Shown: positions 22,644-33,871 of the stretch, in pieces
Layout: each line of letters starts with the position of its first letter
How positions within the stretch are numbered: the stretch's first letter is position 1
NCBI GenBank assembly: GCA_021186555.1
Contig: JAJKFL010000006.1
Location: forward strand, 45,704,138-45,768,137
DNA from: Reticulitermes speratus
Lineage: Eukaryota > Arthropoda > Insecta > Blattodea > Rhinotermitidae
Direction of reading: 5' to 3'
Length of the DNA stretch: 64,000 bases
Program-made: the position numbers and the translations under genes
The notes under the pieces: model-generated
The model's input: only the letters and a program-made list of their open reading frames with translations
Databases searched by the model: none
What the model was told of the DNA's origin: nothing

Positions 22644-24805
22644 GTATTTATGTGTTTTATGTGGATCTCAGAACAAACAGCGATTATTTCACTGTACAAC
22701 ATTAACTGACTGGTTTGTATAACTGAGACGGAGTGTGTTTACTGCGCGGTACGGACTGTATATATGTATTTTGTGTGGATCTCAGAACAAACAGCGATTA
22801 TTTCACTGTACAGCATTAACTGACTGGTTTGTATAACTGAGACGGAGTGTGTTTACTGCGCGGTACGGACTGTATTTATGTGTTTTGTGTGGATCTCAGA
22901 ACAAACAGCGATTATTTCACTGTACAACATTAACTGACTGGTTTGTATAACTGAGACGGAGTGTGTTTACTGCGCGGTACGGACTGTATTTATGTGTTTT
23001 GTGTGGATCTCAGAACAAACAGCGATTATTTCACAGTACAACATTAACTGACTGGTTTGTATAACTGAGACGGAGTGTGTTTACTGCGCGGTACGGACTG
23101 TATTTATGTGTTTTGTGTGGATCTCAGAACAAACAGCGATTATTTCACTGTACAACATTAACTGACTGGTTTGTATAACTGAGACGGAGTGTGTTTACTG
23201 CGCGGTACGGACTGTATTTATGTGTTTTGTGTGGATCTCAGAACAAACAGCGATTATTTCACTGTACAACATTAACTGACTGGTTTGTATAACTGAGACG
23301 GAGTGTGTTTACTGCGCGGTACGGACTGTATTTATGTGTTTTGTGTGGATCTCAGAACAAACAGCGATTATTTCACTGTACAACATTAACTGACTGGTTT
23401 GTATGACGGAGACGGAGTGTGTTTACTGCGCGGTACGGACTGAATTTATGTGTTTTGTGTGGATCTCAGAACAAACAGCGATTATTTCACTGTACAACAT
23501 TAACTGACTGGTTTGTATAACTGAGACGGAGTGTGTTTACTGCGCGGTACGGACTGTATTTATGTGTTTTGTGTGGATCTCAGAACAAACAGCGATTATT
23601 TCACTGTACAACATTAACTGACTGGTTTGTATAACTGAGACGGAGTGTGTTTACTGCGCGGTACGGACTGTATTTATGTGTTTTGTGTGGATCTCAGAAC
23701 AAACAGCGATTATTTCACTGTACAACATTAACTGACTGGTTTGTATAACTGAGACGGAGTGTGTTTACTGCGCGGTACGGACTGTATTTATGTGTTTTGT
23801 GTGGATCTCAGAACAAACAGCGATTATTTCACTGTACAACATTAACTGACTGGTTTGTATAACTGAGACGTAGTGTGTTTACTGCGCGGTACGGACTGTA
23901 TTTATGTGTTTTGTGTGGATCTCAGAACAGACAGCGATTATTTCACTGTACAACATTAACTGACTGGTTTGTATAACTGAGACGGAGTGTGTTTACTGCG
24001 CGGTACGGACTGTATTTATGTTTTTTGTGTGGATCTCAGAACAAACAGCGATTATTTCACTGTACAACATTAACTGACTGGTTTGTATGACGGAGACGGA
24101 GTGTGTTTACTGCGCGGTACGGACTGAATTTATGTGTTTTGTGTGGATCTCAGAACAAACAGCGATTATTTCACTGTACAACATTAACTGACTGGTTTGT
24201 ATAACTGAGACGGAGTGTGTTTACTGCGCGGTACGGACTGTATTTATGTGTTTTGTGTGGATCTCAGAACAAACAGCGATTATTTCACTGTACAACATTA
24301 ACTGACTGGTTTGTATAACTGAGACGGAGTGTGTTTACTGCGCGGTACGGACTGTATTTATGTGTTTTGTGTGGATCTGAGAACAAACAGCGATTATTTC
24401 ACTGTACAACATTAACTGACTGGTTTGTATAACTGAGACGGAGTGTGTTTACTGCGCGGTACGGACTGTATTTATGTGTTTTGTGTGGATCTGAGAACAA
24501 ACAGCGATTATTTCACTGTACAACATTAACTGACTGGTTTGTATAACTGAGACGGAGTGTGTTTACTGCGCGGTACGGACTGTATTTATGTGTTTTGTGT
24601 GGATCTCAGAACAAACAGCGATTATTTCACTGTACAAACATTAACTGACTGGTTTGTATAACTGAGACGGAGTGTGTTTACTGCGCGGTACGGACTGTAT
24701 GTGTTTTGTGGATCTCAGAACAAACAGCGATTATTTCACTGTACAACATTAACTGACTGGTTTGTATAACTGAGACGGAGTGTGTTTACTGCGCGGTACG
24801 GACTG
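22641..24805 (-). repeat. 114-bp satellite, array 3 (about 19 copies)
   Basis: Same monomer and orientation as array 2. Nearly all units carry the ACAACATT variant. Two units share a GTATGACGGAGACGG change and GGACTGAATTTATG (about 23400 and 24087), which shows block duplication inside the array. It ends in the tail AAGTATAATTCAAGTTCA, related to the tails of arrays 2 and 5. Confidence 0.98.
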
Positions 24806-24856
24806 AAAATTTAAGTATAATTCAAGTTCAATGTGGCCTTTCACAGTGGCAGTGCC

Positions 24857-24883
24857 GTGCGCAGACAGCTGTCGTCTGCGCAC
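24857..24883. repeat. Perfect 10-bp inverted repeat
   Basis: GTGCGCAGAC and GTCTGCGCAC flank AGCTGTC, just beyond satellite array 3. Its role is unknown. Confidence 0.8.
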
Positions 24884-25340
24884 CTTTGCACATCGTGTCT
24901 GTACTACACATACGGTAAGCGCAGTGCCATACTTCCTCATAACGAGCCCACTGACAGCCCTCGTGCTGAGGGCAAGTCGGAAGCTGTCTGTTGGCGCTGA
25001 TCTCAGACCGTTATGATTCGTGACACTGTGGATACGACAGCAGCCGTGTCTCTACTCTTGGTGGCGCACTGTCTTCCTTAATTCTCGTAGCGTCTGACTA
25101 AAGGCTGCTGTCATTATCGCGGGCCGCCTCGCTATTGTAATCAGTTTGCGTTCGATCTTCAAACTCTAGATCATTTCCACCTTTATACAGGGCGATCCTT
25201 CAATACTTATATGCCGTAAATATGTGGAGGCATTGTCTTTCGAAAAAGCATTGCGTATTTGTAACGAAAACTTTTTGTAGGACGCTTTATTTCCTCGCCG
25301 TGTCTTTTCTAAACACGTTTGTTTGTTTATATGTCAATGA
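24884..25340. other. Unassigned stretch
   Basis: No gene or repeat is recognised. Confidence 0.4.
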
Positions 25341-25545
25341 ATGTTAGAAGGAAGGATAGAAATGACGGGAAGACGAGGAAGAAGACGTAAGCAGCTACTG
25401 GATGACCTTATGGAGAAAAGAAGATACTGTAAATTGAAAGAGGAAGCACTAGATCGCACTCTGTGGAGAACTCGCCTTTGGAAGAGGCTACGGACCTGTC
25501 GTAAGACAGACTGCAGAATGAATGAATGTCAATGAGCAGAATTCC
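25341..25545 (+). pseudogene. C-terminal remnant of a non-LTR retrotransposon polyprotein
   Basis: An open frame of 64 codons contains GRRGRRRKQLLDDLMEKRR and LKEEALDRTLWRTR. I recognise this as the basic C-terminal end of an endonuclease/reverse-transcriptase retroelement that is common in insect genomes. After WRTR the frame departs from the usual continuation, so a frameshift is likely. The reverse transcriptase domain is absent, which fits 5' truncation on insertion. ATGAATGAATG at its end resembles a simple-repeat 3' tail. The clade is not certain, and it is a different family from the remnants at 27606, 42095, 49655 and 52340. Confidence 0.75.
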
Positions 25546-25683
25546 AATGAGACCGATTATACAGGGTGTTCTGTTATAGGCGATGAAACTGATTCTCTTC
25601 CTCACACACACAGACACATATGCGTGGCCTCCATATAAGGCGTTAATTTTCTCTTTGCTTGTAAATCTCCTGCCCTATAGGCG

Positions 25684-27426
25684 CGTCTGCAGGGGGTGGT
25701 GTAAGATGTTCTGCGTCTGTAGGGGTGGTGTAAGAAGTTCTGCGTCTGTAGGGGTGGTGTAAGAAGTTCTGGTCTGTAGGGGTGGTGTAAGAAGTTCTGC
25801 GTCTGTAGGGGTGGTGTAAGAAGTTCTGGTCTGTAGGGGTGGTGTAAGAAGTTCTGCGTCTGTAGGGGTGGTGTAAGAAGTTCTGCGTCTGTATGGGTGG
25901 TGTAAGAAGTTCTGCGTCTGTAGGGGTGGTGTAAGAAGTTCTGCGTCTGTATGGGTGGTGTAAGAAGTTCTGCGTCTGTAGGGGTGGTGTAAGAAGTTCT
26001 GCGTCTGTATGGGTGGTGTAAGAAGTTCTGCGTCTGTAGGGGTGGTGTAAGAAGTTCTGCGTCTGTAGGGGTGGTGTAAGAAGTTCTGCGTCTGTAGGGG
26101 TGGTGTAAGAAGTTCTGCGTCTGTAGGGTGTGGTGTAAGAAGTTCTGCGTCTGTAGGGGTGGTGTAAGAAGTTCTGGTCTGTAGGGGTGGTGTAAGAAGT
26201 TCTGCGTCTGTAGGGGTGGTGTAAGAAGTTCTGCGTCTGTATGGGTGATGTAAGAAGTTCTGCGTCTGTAGGGTGGTGTAAGAAGTTCTGCGTCTGTAGG
26301 GGTGGTGTAAGAAGTTCTGCGTCTGTAGGGGTGGTGTAAGAAGTTCTGCGTCTGTAGGGGTGGTGTAAGAAGTTCTGCGTCCGTAGGGGTGGTGTAAGAA
26401 GTTCTGCGTCTGTAGGGTGGTGTAAGAAGTTCTGCGTCTGTATGGGTGGTGTAAGAAGTTCTGCGTCTGTATGGGTGGTGTAAGAAGTTCTGCGTCTGTA
26501 GGGGTGGTGTAAGAAGTTCTGCGTCTGTAGGGGTGGTGTAAGAAGTTCTGCGTCTGTAGGGGTGGTGTAAGAAGTTCTGCGTCTGTATGGGTGGTGTAAG
26601 AAGTTCTGCGTCTGTAGGGGTGGTGTAAGAAGTTCTGCGTCTGTAGGGGTGGTGTAAGAAGTTCTGCGTCTGTAGGGGTGGTGTAAGAAGTTCTGGTCTG
26701 TAGGGGTGGTGTAAGAAGTTCTGCGTCTGTAGGGGTGGTGTAAGAAGTTCTGCGTCTGTATGGGTGGTGTAAGAAGTTCTGCGTCTGTAGGGGTGGTGTA
26801 AGAAGTTCTGCGTCTGTAGGGTGGTGTAAGAAGTTCTGCGTCTGTAGGGGTGGTGTAAGAAGTTCTGCGTCTGTATGGGTGGTGTAAGAAGTTCTGCGTC
26901 TGTATGGGTGGTGTAAGAAGTTCTGCGTCTGTAGGGGTGGTGTAAGAAGTTCTGCGTCTGTAGGGGTGGTGTAAGAAGTTCTGCGTCTGTATGGGTGGTG
27001 TAAGAAGTTCTGCGTCTGTATGGGTGGTGTAAGAAGTTCTGCGTCTGTATGGGTGGTGTAAGAAGTTCTGCGTCTGTATGGGTGGTGTAAGAAGTTCTGC
27101 GTCTGTATGGGTGGTGTAAGAAGTTCTGCGTCTGTGGGGGTGGTGTAAGAAGTTCTGCGTCTGTAGGGGTGGTGTAAGAAGTTCTGCGTCTGTAGGGGTG
27201 GTGTAAGAAGTTCTGCGTCCGTAGGGGTGGTGTAAGAAGTTCTGCGTCTGTAGGGGTGGTGTAAGAAGTTCTGCGTCTGTAGGGGTGGTGTAAGAAGTTC
27301 TGCGTCCGTAGGGGTGGTGTAAGAAGTTCTGCGTCTGTAGGGGTGGTGTAAGAAGTTCTGCGTCTGTAGGGGTGGTGTAAGAAGTTCTGCGTCTGTAGGG
27401 GTGGTGTAAGAAGTTCTGCGTCTGCA
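25684..27426. repeat. 29-bp minisatellite, about 60 copies
   Basis: Units contain GTCTGTAGGGGTGGTGTAAG and AAGTTCTGC. Variants are TATGGG for TAGGGG, loss of GC (TTCTGGTCTG), TAGGGTGG and CCGTAGG. The plus strand is G-rich. The minus strand has no stop in any frame, giving spurious overlapping frames near 600 codons. Confidence 0.98.
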
Positions 27427-27605
27427 CACGAGGTGACTTCACAACACCGTCGCAGTATTTGTCAGCTTTTTCTCGAGTCCTGTGCAGACTGTAGGCAGGG
27501 CGTGCTTTAAAGAGAAGCTGTCAGTGAAGATGGCATTCCGTCTGATTTGTCACTGTTGTTCTGGTCGTTAACAGACGATAGACCATACACTGAGTGCGGC
27601 AATGA

Positions 27606-27706
27606 ACCTTCGGGTTCCATAAAACGCGGGGAATTTCTTGACTAGCTGACGACCTGCTAGCTTGTCAAGAAGGACTGTGCTACATGGAGTTAGTTAGTTA
27701 GTTAGA
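27606..27706 (+). pseudogene. 3' end of an RTE-like non-LTR retrotransposon
   Basis: CCATAAAACGCGGGGAATTT reads P-stop-NAGNFLTS, the usual stop and post-coding segment of this family. It is followed by GTCAAGAAGGA, a CATGGAG segment and a TTAG tetranucleotide tail ending near 27706. The same segment is found at 42470, 49690 and 52360. Only the last 100 bp are present. Confidence 0.75.
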
Positions 27707-28225
27707 CCATACATTAGGAGAAGTTGAACAGCGTCGAAATAAAGCTGTTGATAAGAAAACTGTATTAGTCTTTTGTATCGATGTTCAGCGGACAGTCCCT
27801 CGTATTACCAGCGACGTAACGCATCCTGTATAAATGCAAAGTGAAGTGGGCAGTTTAGCGGTCAGTTGTTGTCGGCGTTGTACTTCTGCAGGCTGTGATG
27901 TGTTGCTGCTTGGCTACAAGCTCTGAAACGTAGCCAGTGCCGCTCGTCTTATCCAAAAGTGGTGACAAACATCGCCATTTGATGTGTGAAAGACAACTGT
28001 CGCTGCTAGAGGCAAGCGGAAGGCCGAGTACACCACATAAATGCACTAAATACACTGTGTGTGCAGCGAGGGAAACAACCGAGCCACCGAGGCCGGCCGT
28101 TGAAAATTCCGTCATGTACCGGCGAAAGAACGTTAGTTCCTGTTCAGGCAACGTTTACCGGACATTTCACCACTAGAATTTGTCGACGTTGAGCGAAATA
28201 ACTTTGTTGATGACAGTGTTTTTTG
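27707..28225. other. Unassigned stretch
   Basis: No gene is seen. GGCTAC...GAAACGTAGCC at 27913-27938 resembles half a hammerhead-like motif but lacks a proper CUGAWGA box. Confidence 0.35.
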
Positions 28226-28493
28226 TTGTTAAGGGCCCCGCAGCAGATGCTACGGACGCACCGCAGCCTTGTGCAACGCTATGATGAAGATGATTAGTTT
28301 TTTTCCCCGTATTTCCGTGTAATGGAGCACCGGTGGAATGAAATTGACAGGGGAAAACCGAAGTAATCGGGGAAAATCCTGTCCCAGTGCCACTCTGTCC
28401 ACCACAAATCCCACATGGACTGACCCGGGATCCAACCCGTGCCTCCGCGGTGAGAGGCCGGCGACTGACCGCCTGAGCCTTGGCACGGCTACT
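28226..28493 (-). mobile_element. SINE family 1, full length
   Basis: Minus strand. It starts near 28493 with GCCAAGGCTCAGGCGGTCAG (A-box region) and GGTTGGATCCC (one change from a B-box consensus). The body passes TGTGGTGGACAGAGTGGCAC and AATTTCATTCCACCGG, and ends near GGGGCCC plus a T/GTT-rich tail (plus-strand 28221-28230). It is very close to 53506-53789. No clear target-site duplication. Confidence 0.85.
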
Positions 28494-28856
28494 CAAGTGC
28501 TGCCTATGCGGGCATGTCTGTGCTTGTTGTGACGTAACACTCAGTTGTCACGCGCCCGACTTTCCGCAGTGGAAAGTAGAGCCGGAATAATAAATATCTT
28601 CGGCGTCCCTTTCTGAGCGCATAAAGTGGTCATGCAGAAGGCGGGCGAGGGGGCCCTGGGGACACGTTTGTTACAAAATTGATAACACGGAACTTGAAAG
28701 GAAAGGAAACGAGATATTTATGGACTTGTAGACTGCAGTACTCACTGGTCAGGTTCACGTGCAGAGCTGTCGTACCGTAAGACGGAAATCTTCACGCCGT
28801 CGGGGTTTCGTCAAGTGACATTGTCCCATTTGCAGGTTGTTTAATTTTTCTTTCCG
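28494..28856. other. Unassigned stretch
   Basis: No gene or repeat is recognised. Confidence 0.4.
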
Positions 28857-29171
28857 CCTGGAATATTCGGGCCGCGATAGCTCAGTCGGTATAGCGACTC
28901 GCTACGAGCTGGACGGTCCGGGGATCGAATCCCGGTGGGGCCGAGATTTTCAGCAGCCGTCCAGACCGGCCCTGGGGCCTACCCAGCCTCCTATACAATG
29001 GGTACTGGGTCTCTTTCCCGGGGGTAAAGTGGCCGGGGCGTGGAGGTGACCACCCACCCTCATCTAGCGCCGAGGTTAAAGAAAGAGTAGAGCTATACCT
29101 CTACTCCCCCTATGTGCCTTCATGGCCTGTTATAGGGAGATCTTTACCTTTACCTTTACCTGGAATATTCG
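28857..29171 (+). mobile_element. SINE family 2, full length with target-site duplication
   Basis: The element occupies about 28870-29158. The tRNA-like head has A box TAGCTCAGTCGG (28879-28890) and a B box around GGGGATCGAATCCC. The tail is three CTTTAC units. Flanks CCTGGAATATTCG at 28857-28869 and 29159-29171 are identical 13-mers, the product of target-primed reverse transcription. This is the youngest-looking and reference copy of the family. Other copies: 48, 8625, 20753 and 59638. Confidence 0.93.
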
Positions 29172-29279
29172 TGGTTATCGGGAAGCTATGAGAGGTTCCT
29201 GAACACCTCAAGTTGATGCGCTGTGCACGCACCGTACACATTATGCACGCACCATACGCATTATCTCAGCACGCATGTG

Positions 29280-29363
29280 CACTTGAAAGTAATTAAATCG
29301 TTCTACGTGTTTCGGTCCACAACTGATCATCTTCAAGGATACAGCTCTTAATTATTTCAAGTG
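29280..29363 (-). ncRNA. Hammerhead-like motif with stem I extended into an inverted repeat
   Basis: Arms 29280-29298 (CACTTGAAAGTAATTAAA) and 29348-29363 are complementary and would form the distal stem I. Inside, on the minus strand: UUGAAGA (29330-29336; core C replaced by U), stem II, GAAAC (29309-29313), AC, GUA. The single core change probably weakens or abolishes cleavage. Confidence 0.45.
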
Positions 29364-29392
29364 TCGTTGCCAAGGAATTGCATTGCCTGATG

Positions 29393-29806
29393 CAGCAATA
29401 CCTCGACTTTTGCCGCTTCGAGTTTCGTCGCTTCGCTCTTTCGTCGGTTTTAAATTATAACCACTTTTCCAAATTTCGTCGCTTGCTTCGCTCTTTCGTC
29501 GCATTTCGTCACCGCCGCGCGCCATCTTGTTTCTCTCGTCGTTCAGTCTTTGCATATAAGTCGTTCTGTGTGCGCTGTCTTTTGAAATTGTGCGCATTGA
29601 ATGTCTTATATTTGTGGTTAAAATAACCAAACTGTTCACACTATATTATTTTTGTGATTATACTGTAAACAGTTCACAGTTATTTTTGTGATAACAGTAT
29701 AATAAAGAAATAAAAGCTAAATAAAGGCTATGCTTCGACTTTCGTCGATTTTCGACTTTCGTTAGTGCTCTGGTCCCTAACCCGTCGAAAGAGCGAGGTA
29801 TTGCTG
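29393..29806. mobile_element. MITE with 13-bp terminal inverted repeats
   Basis: Starts CAGCAATACCTCG and ends CGAGGTATTGCTG, a perfect 13-bp inverted pair 414 bp apart. CGTCG/TTTCGTCG subrepeats fill both subterminal regions. No convincing target-site duplication is visible, so the superfamily is undecided. It sits between two hammerhead-like inverted repeats (29280-29363 and 29847-29966). Confidence 0.65.
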
Positions 29807-29846
29807 TACGTAATTAGTGATAAAAACAGTGCAATACACTTTATGT

Positions 29847-29966
29847 CACTCTTGTTCAGTAATTACAGTCACAACCAACATATATATATATTTCGACACA
29901 ATTAGGCTACCTGTTTCAGCTCTATAGAGCTGTGTTGGTTGTGCCTGTAGTTATTGAACAAGAGTG
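29847..29966 (-). repeat. 34-bp-arm inverted repeat around a hammerhead-like remnant
   Basis: Arms 29847-29880 and 29933-29966 match at 31 of 34 positions. Between them, on the minus strand, a perfect hairpin AGCTCTATAGAGCT precedes GAAAC, AG and GUA, exactly where stem II, the GAAAC box and the cleavage site would be. The CUGAWGA box is missing, so it is non-functional as it stands. Confidence 0.6.
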
Positions 29967-30363
29967 AACTGTACTGTGCGTGTGCGTGTGCGTGTGCGTA
30001 CCGACGGAGGTCAGATATTCAGGTCAGAACTTCACGACACTACTGACAGTTTGTACTGCATTCTGATGGACCTGCATACGTTAACTGCGGTTGACAGCAC
30101 TCGCGGGCCGCAGGTTTCCTCCCACAGCTGTAACGTGTAACCTACATACGACGTGAGACTGAGCACCACGAACTGGCAGCAACTTTCGTTACAGAACTCT
30201 CGCCTTAACAGCAAGGCCATTTTAACAGTTAAATGACGTATTAGGGACACTGCTTGGCCCCAAGAAAGTCTCCCACAGTCTACGAGAAACGCATACAAAT
30301 ATCACAGTCATATTTTCATTATGTCTGTCCCCGATATTTAAAAGAGATGTCACTTCTCTTTTA
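29967..30363. other. Unassigned stretch
   Basis: A short GTGC-type run lies at 29980-30000. Nothing else is recognised. Confidence 0.4.
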
Positions 30364-30445
30364 TACAGGGCATACACAAAATAATGGTGCGGTTTTAATA
30401 GTGAACACTATTAAAACCGCACCATTCTTTTGTGTATGCCCTGTA
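30364..30445. mobile_element. 78-bp palindromic MITE with TA duplication, copy 2
   Basis: Element 30366-30443 between TA dinucleotides. CAGGGCATACACAAAATAAT and its inverted partner make an almost perfect palindrome. Its length equals the copy at 14663-14740, and the arms differ at few positions. Confidence 0.88.
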
Positions 30446-30775
30446 CATCTTCAAGTACAATTTCTTCATCCTTTATTTTGTATGTTTGTCCCAGCCAACT
30501 GCCGTTCAATTTCAGTCTTTGTTTCCGAGCAGACAGCGACTAGCTGCGTGGTTATAATTTGCATGCTGAACGAACACTCTTTGTGACCGACTTCCCCACC
30601 TTCCCCTCTGCCCTTTACCAAATCTCTGCCACTTACACGGCCCAAATAATAGACTGGCTTGACACAGAACTGTTGTGTGTCTGTTGGCGAATGAACTTAT
30701 ATTGTGATGTCAGCGGTGACGGAGTTCAGTAAATGATTGGAGACCGTGTTACGGGAGGTGCTGGGTTCGCATACC
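30446..30775. other. Unassigned stretch with a weak tRNA-like B box
   Basis: GGAGGTGCTGGGTTCGCATACC (about 30754-30775) resembles the B-box end of a tRNA-derived SINE, but the A box is poor and no family match is seen. Confidence 0.3.
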
Positions 30776-31303
30776 GGTTAGAGCAGTGGTATTCAACCTG
30801 GGGTACGCGTACCCCCGGGGGTACACGAAGACATGTTAGGGGGTACGTAGAATTAAAAAAAAATTATATTATTTCATGATAAACACTGAATAATCAGGGC
30901 CAGATTAAGGGTTAGCCACAAGAGACCGGACGTAAGGACATGCGATTTGGGAGCGCTATTTGTGTCTATCTCTCTCTCTCCTTTATGCGATTCTTATCTG
31001 GGCGGCTAGTTTCATTTTATTCCACACAGTGCATATAATTGTGCTTTGCTAAAATACATTTGTTCCTTTATTAATTTTTATACGACAGACAATAATATAT
31101 TTGTTATTTAATAGCTTGACTCTCCTTTTTCTCATTTAAAACTTATTATTTAATACATTATTTTGGATGTAATTTATTTAACTTATTTTAGATGTAGATT
31201 ATAGACTGTATAACTTGAATTGTGCACCAACAACTTTGGGGGGACAAAGTTGAAGAGAAATTACATGTGGGGGTACGCGAACAAAAAAAAAGCTGGGCTA
31301 GTG
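30776..31303 (+). mobile_element. hAT-like non-autonomous element, copy 2
   Basis: The element spans 30784-31295 and is about 90% alike to 19307-19834 by eye. The 5' end CAGTGGTATTCAACC is intact. The 3' end has lost about a dozen bases, leaving only AGCTG after an A run. Flanks GGTTAGAG and GGCTAGTG agree at 6 of 8 positions. Confidence 0.8.
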
Positions 31304-31345
31304 ACCAGGCATTGGGTCGGACTAACGATGTAAGGGCGTATCCAA

Positions 31346-31395
31346 GTGGGGGGGGGGGAGCTGCCGGAGTACAGCCCCCCAAACCCCCCCCCCCA
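31346..31395. repeat. G-run / C-run inverted segment
   Basis: A run of G, then CTGCCGGAGTACAGC, then runs of C separated by AAA. The G and C runs are complementary and suggest the end of a repeat, but I cannot assign a family. Confidence 0.4.
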
Positions 31396-31486
31396 AAAAC
31401 GAAATTTAAAAAACACAGATTTTGTAGATATTATATCAAAAGTTGTACGTGATTTCCCTTTCAGCCAAAATCAGCCACTGAAATCG

Positions 31487-33144
31487 GCAAACAGCGATTA
31501 TTTCACTGTACAGCATTAACTGACTGGTTTGTATAACTGAGACGGAGTGTGTTTACTGCGCGGTACGGACTGTATTTATGTGTTTTGTGTGGATCTCAGA
31601 ACAAACAGCGATTATTTCACTGTACAACATTAACTGACTGGTTTGTATAACTGAGACGGAGTGTGTTTACTGCGCGGTACGGACTGTATTTATGTGTTTT
31701 GTGTGGATCTCAGAACAAACAGCGATTATTTCACTGTACAGCATTAACTGACTGGTTTGTATAACTGAGACGGAGTGTGTTTACTGCGCGGTACGGACTG
31801 TATTTATGTGTTTTGTGTGGATCTCAGAACAAACAGCGATTATTTCACTGTACAACATTAACTGACTGGTTTGTATAACTGAGACGGAGTGTGTTTACTG
31901 CGCGGTACGGACTGTATTTATGTGTTTTGTGTGGATCTCAGAACAAACAGCGATTATTTCACTGTACAGCATTAACTGACTGGTTTGTATAACTGAGACG
32001 GAGTGTGTTTACTGCGCGGTACGGACTGTATTTATGTGTTTTGTGTGGATCTCAGAACAAACAGCGATTATTTCACTGTACAACATTAACTGACTGGTTT
32101 GTATAACTGAGACGGAGTGTGTTTACTGCGCGGTACGGACTGTATTTATGTGTTTTGTGTGGATCTCAGAACAAACAGCGATTATTTCACTGTACAACAT
32201 TAACTGACTGGTTTGTATAACTGAGACGGAGTGTGTTTACTGCGCGGTACGGACTGTATTTATGTGTTTTGTGTGGATCTCAGAACAAACAGCGATTATT
32301 TCACTGTACAACATTAACTGACTGGTTTGTATAACTGAGACGGAGTGTGTTTACTGCGCGGTACGGACTGTATTTATGTGTTTTGTGTGGATCTGAGAAC
32401 AAACAGCGATTATTTCACTGTACAACATTAACTGACTGGTTTGTATAACTGAGACGGAGTGTGTTTACTGCGCGGTATGGACTGTATTTATGTGTTTTGT
32501 GTGGATCTCAGAACAAACAGCGATTATTTCACTGTACAACATTAACTGACTGGTTTGTATAACTGAGACGGAGTGTGTTTACTGCGCGGTACGGACTGTA
32601 TTTATGTGTTTTGTGTGGATCTCAGAACAAACAGCGATTATTTCACTGTACAACATTAACTGACTGGTTTGTATAACTGAGACGGAGTGTGTTTACTGCG
32701 CGGTACGGACTGTATTTATGTGTTTTGTGTGGATCTCAGAACAAACAGCGATTATTTCACTGTACAACATTAACTGACTGGTTTGTATAACTGAGACGGA
32801 GTGTGTTTACTGCGCGGTACGGACTGTATTTATGTGTTTTGTGTGGATCTGAGAACAAACAGCGATTATTTCACTGTACAACATTAACTGACTGGTTTGT
32901 ATAACTGAGACGGAGTGTGTTTACTGCGCGGTACGGACTGTATTTATGTGTTTTGTGTGGATCTGAGAACAAACAGCGATTATTTCACTGTACAACATTA
33001 ACTGACTGGTTTGTATAACTGAGACGGAGTGTGTTTACTGCGCGGTACGGACTGTATTTATGTGTTTTGTGTGGATCTCAGAACAAACAGCGATTATTTC
33101 ACTGTACAGCATTAACTGACTGGTTTGTATAACTGAGACGGAGT
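31487..33144 (-). repeat. 114-bp satellite, array 4 (about 14.5 copies)
   Basis: Same orientation as arrays 2 and 3. Both ends are broken within a monomer (starts at AAACAGCGATT, ends GAGACGGAGTTTAG), and the shared junction sequences are absent. ACAGCATT and ACAACATT units alternate in the first half. Confidence 0.98.
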
Positions 33145-33871
33145 TTAGTCTTGAAATTGTAAATTTGTAACGATCATGACACTTCAGAAAGAACACGTGA
33201 AAAGTTAAATGTTCCAGATGCAATTCACCTGATGCCCGTCAATCTCCCTTACTGTTCCTTCATGTTGGTTGTGATATTCAAGTTATTTCTGAACATAAAA
33301 CCTGATTCTGTACAAATTACACTGCATATACATCTAGGTATATAAGTAAGTAGCAAACTTTAACTTTAAAAGAAAATAAGAAACTTGCTTTAATTTCTTC
33401 TTCACGAAGAGAAGTATAAGATCGTAAAAATAAAATAAATAACAGGGTTATGCTTCTTAGAACGAAAAAGGGGTGGGGGGAAGAAAAGAGATATATTTAA
33501 AACAAAAAAGCAATAACGGAAGCCTAACCCAGCTCCTCCCCAGAACACCTGCTCTCAGTTGTTTCTCTGGGGGCCATACCGCCTCTCGTCCTGTGTTTTC
33601 GATTTATACGCTGATCCACTTAACACCCGGGGTTGGCCCGCAAATCCCGTACCCGCTAGACAATAATGGCGACCATATTTTTCTTTCCCACTAAGCCAAT
33701 GGTGTATGCGGTTAACCATTATACAAAGTAGCTTGTGCGGCTTGATACACCGCGCCTGTTTATAATGCTGGCACGGCTCTGTCTTTGTCTGTACGATAAT
33801 GGAAAATGGAAAATGCTTCAAAATGAAGTTGGCTTACTGGGCCAGTTAAGTTTCTTGTAGCTGCGGCGGGC
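33145..33871. other. Unassigned stretch
   Basis: No gene or known repeat is seen. Confidence 0.4.

Noticed and set aside
25185-25600. Pair of TTATACAGGG strings (25186 and 25557) as transposon ends
   Set aside because: They lie in the same orientation and so cannot be the two ends of one inverted-repeat element. The sequence inside is not shared.
27885-27945. Further hammerhead motif (GGCTAC...GAAACGTAGCC)
   Set aside because: GAAAC and GUA are present, but the expected CUGAWGA box would need an insertion of two bases, and stem II does not pair well.
28870-28945. Functional tRNA gene
   Set aside because: A and B boxes are present, but the sequence continues into a SINE body with a tail and target-site duplication. 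The same holds for 37630-37699 and 40225-40315.
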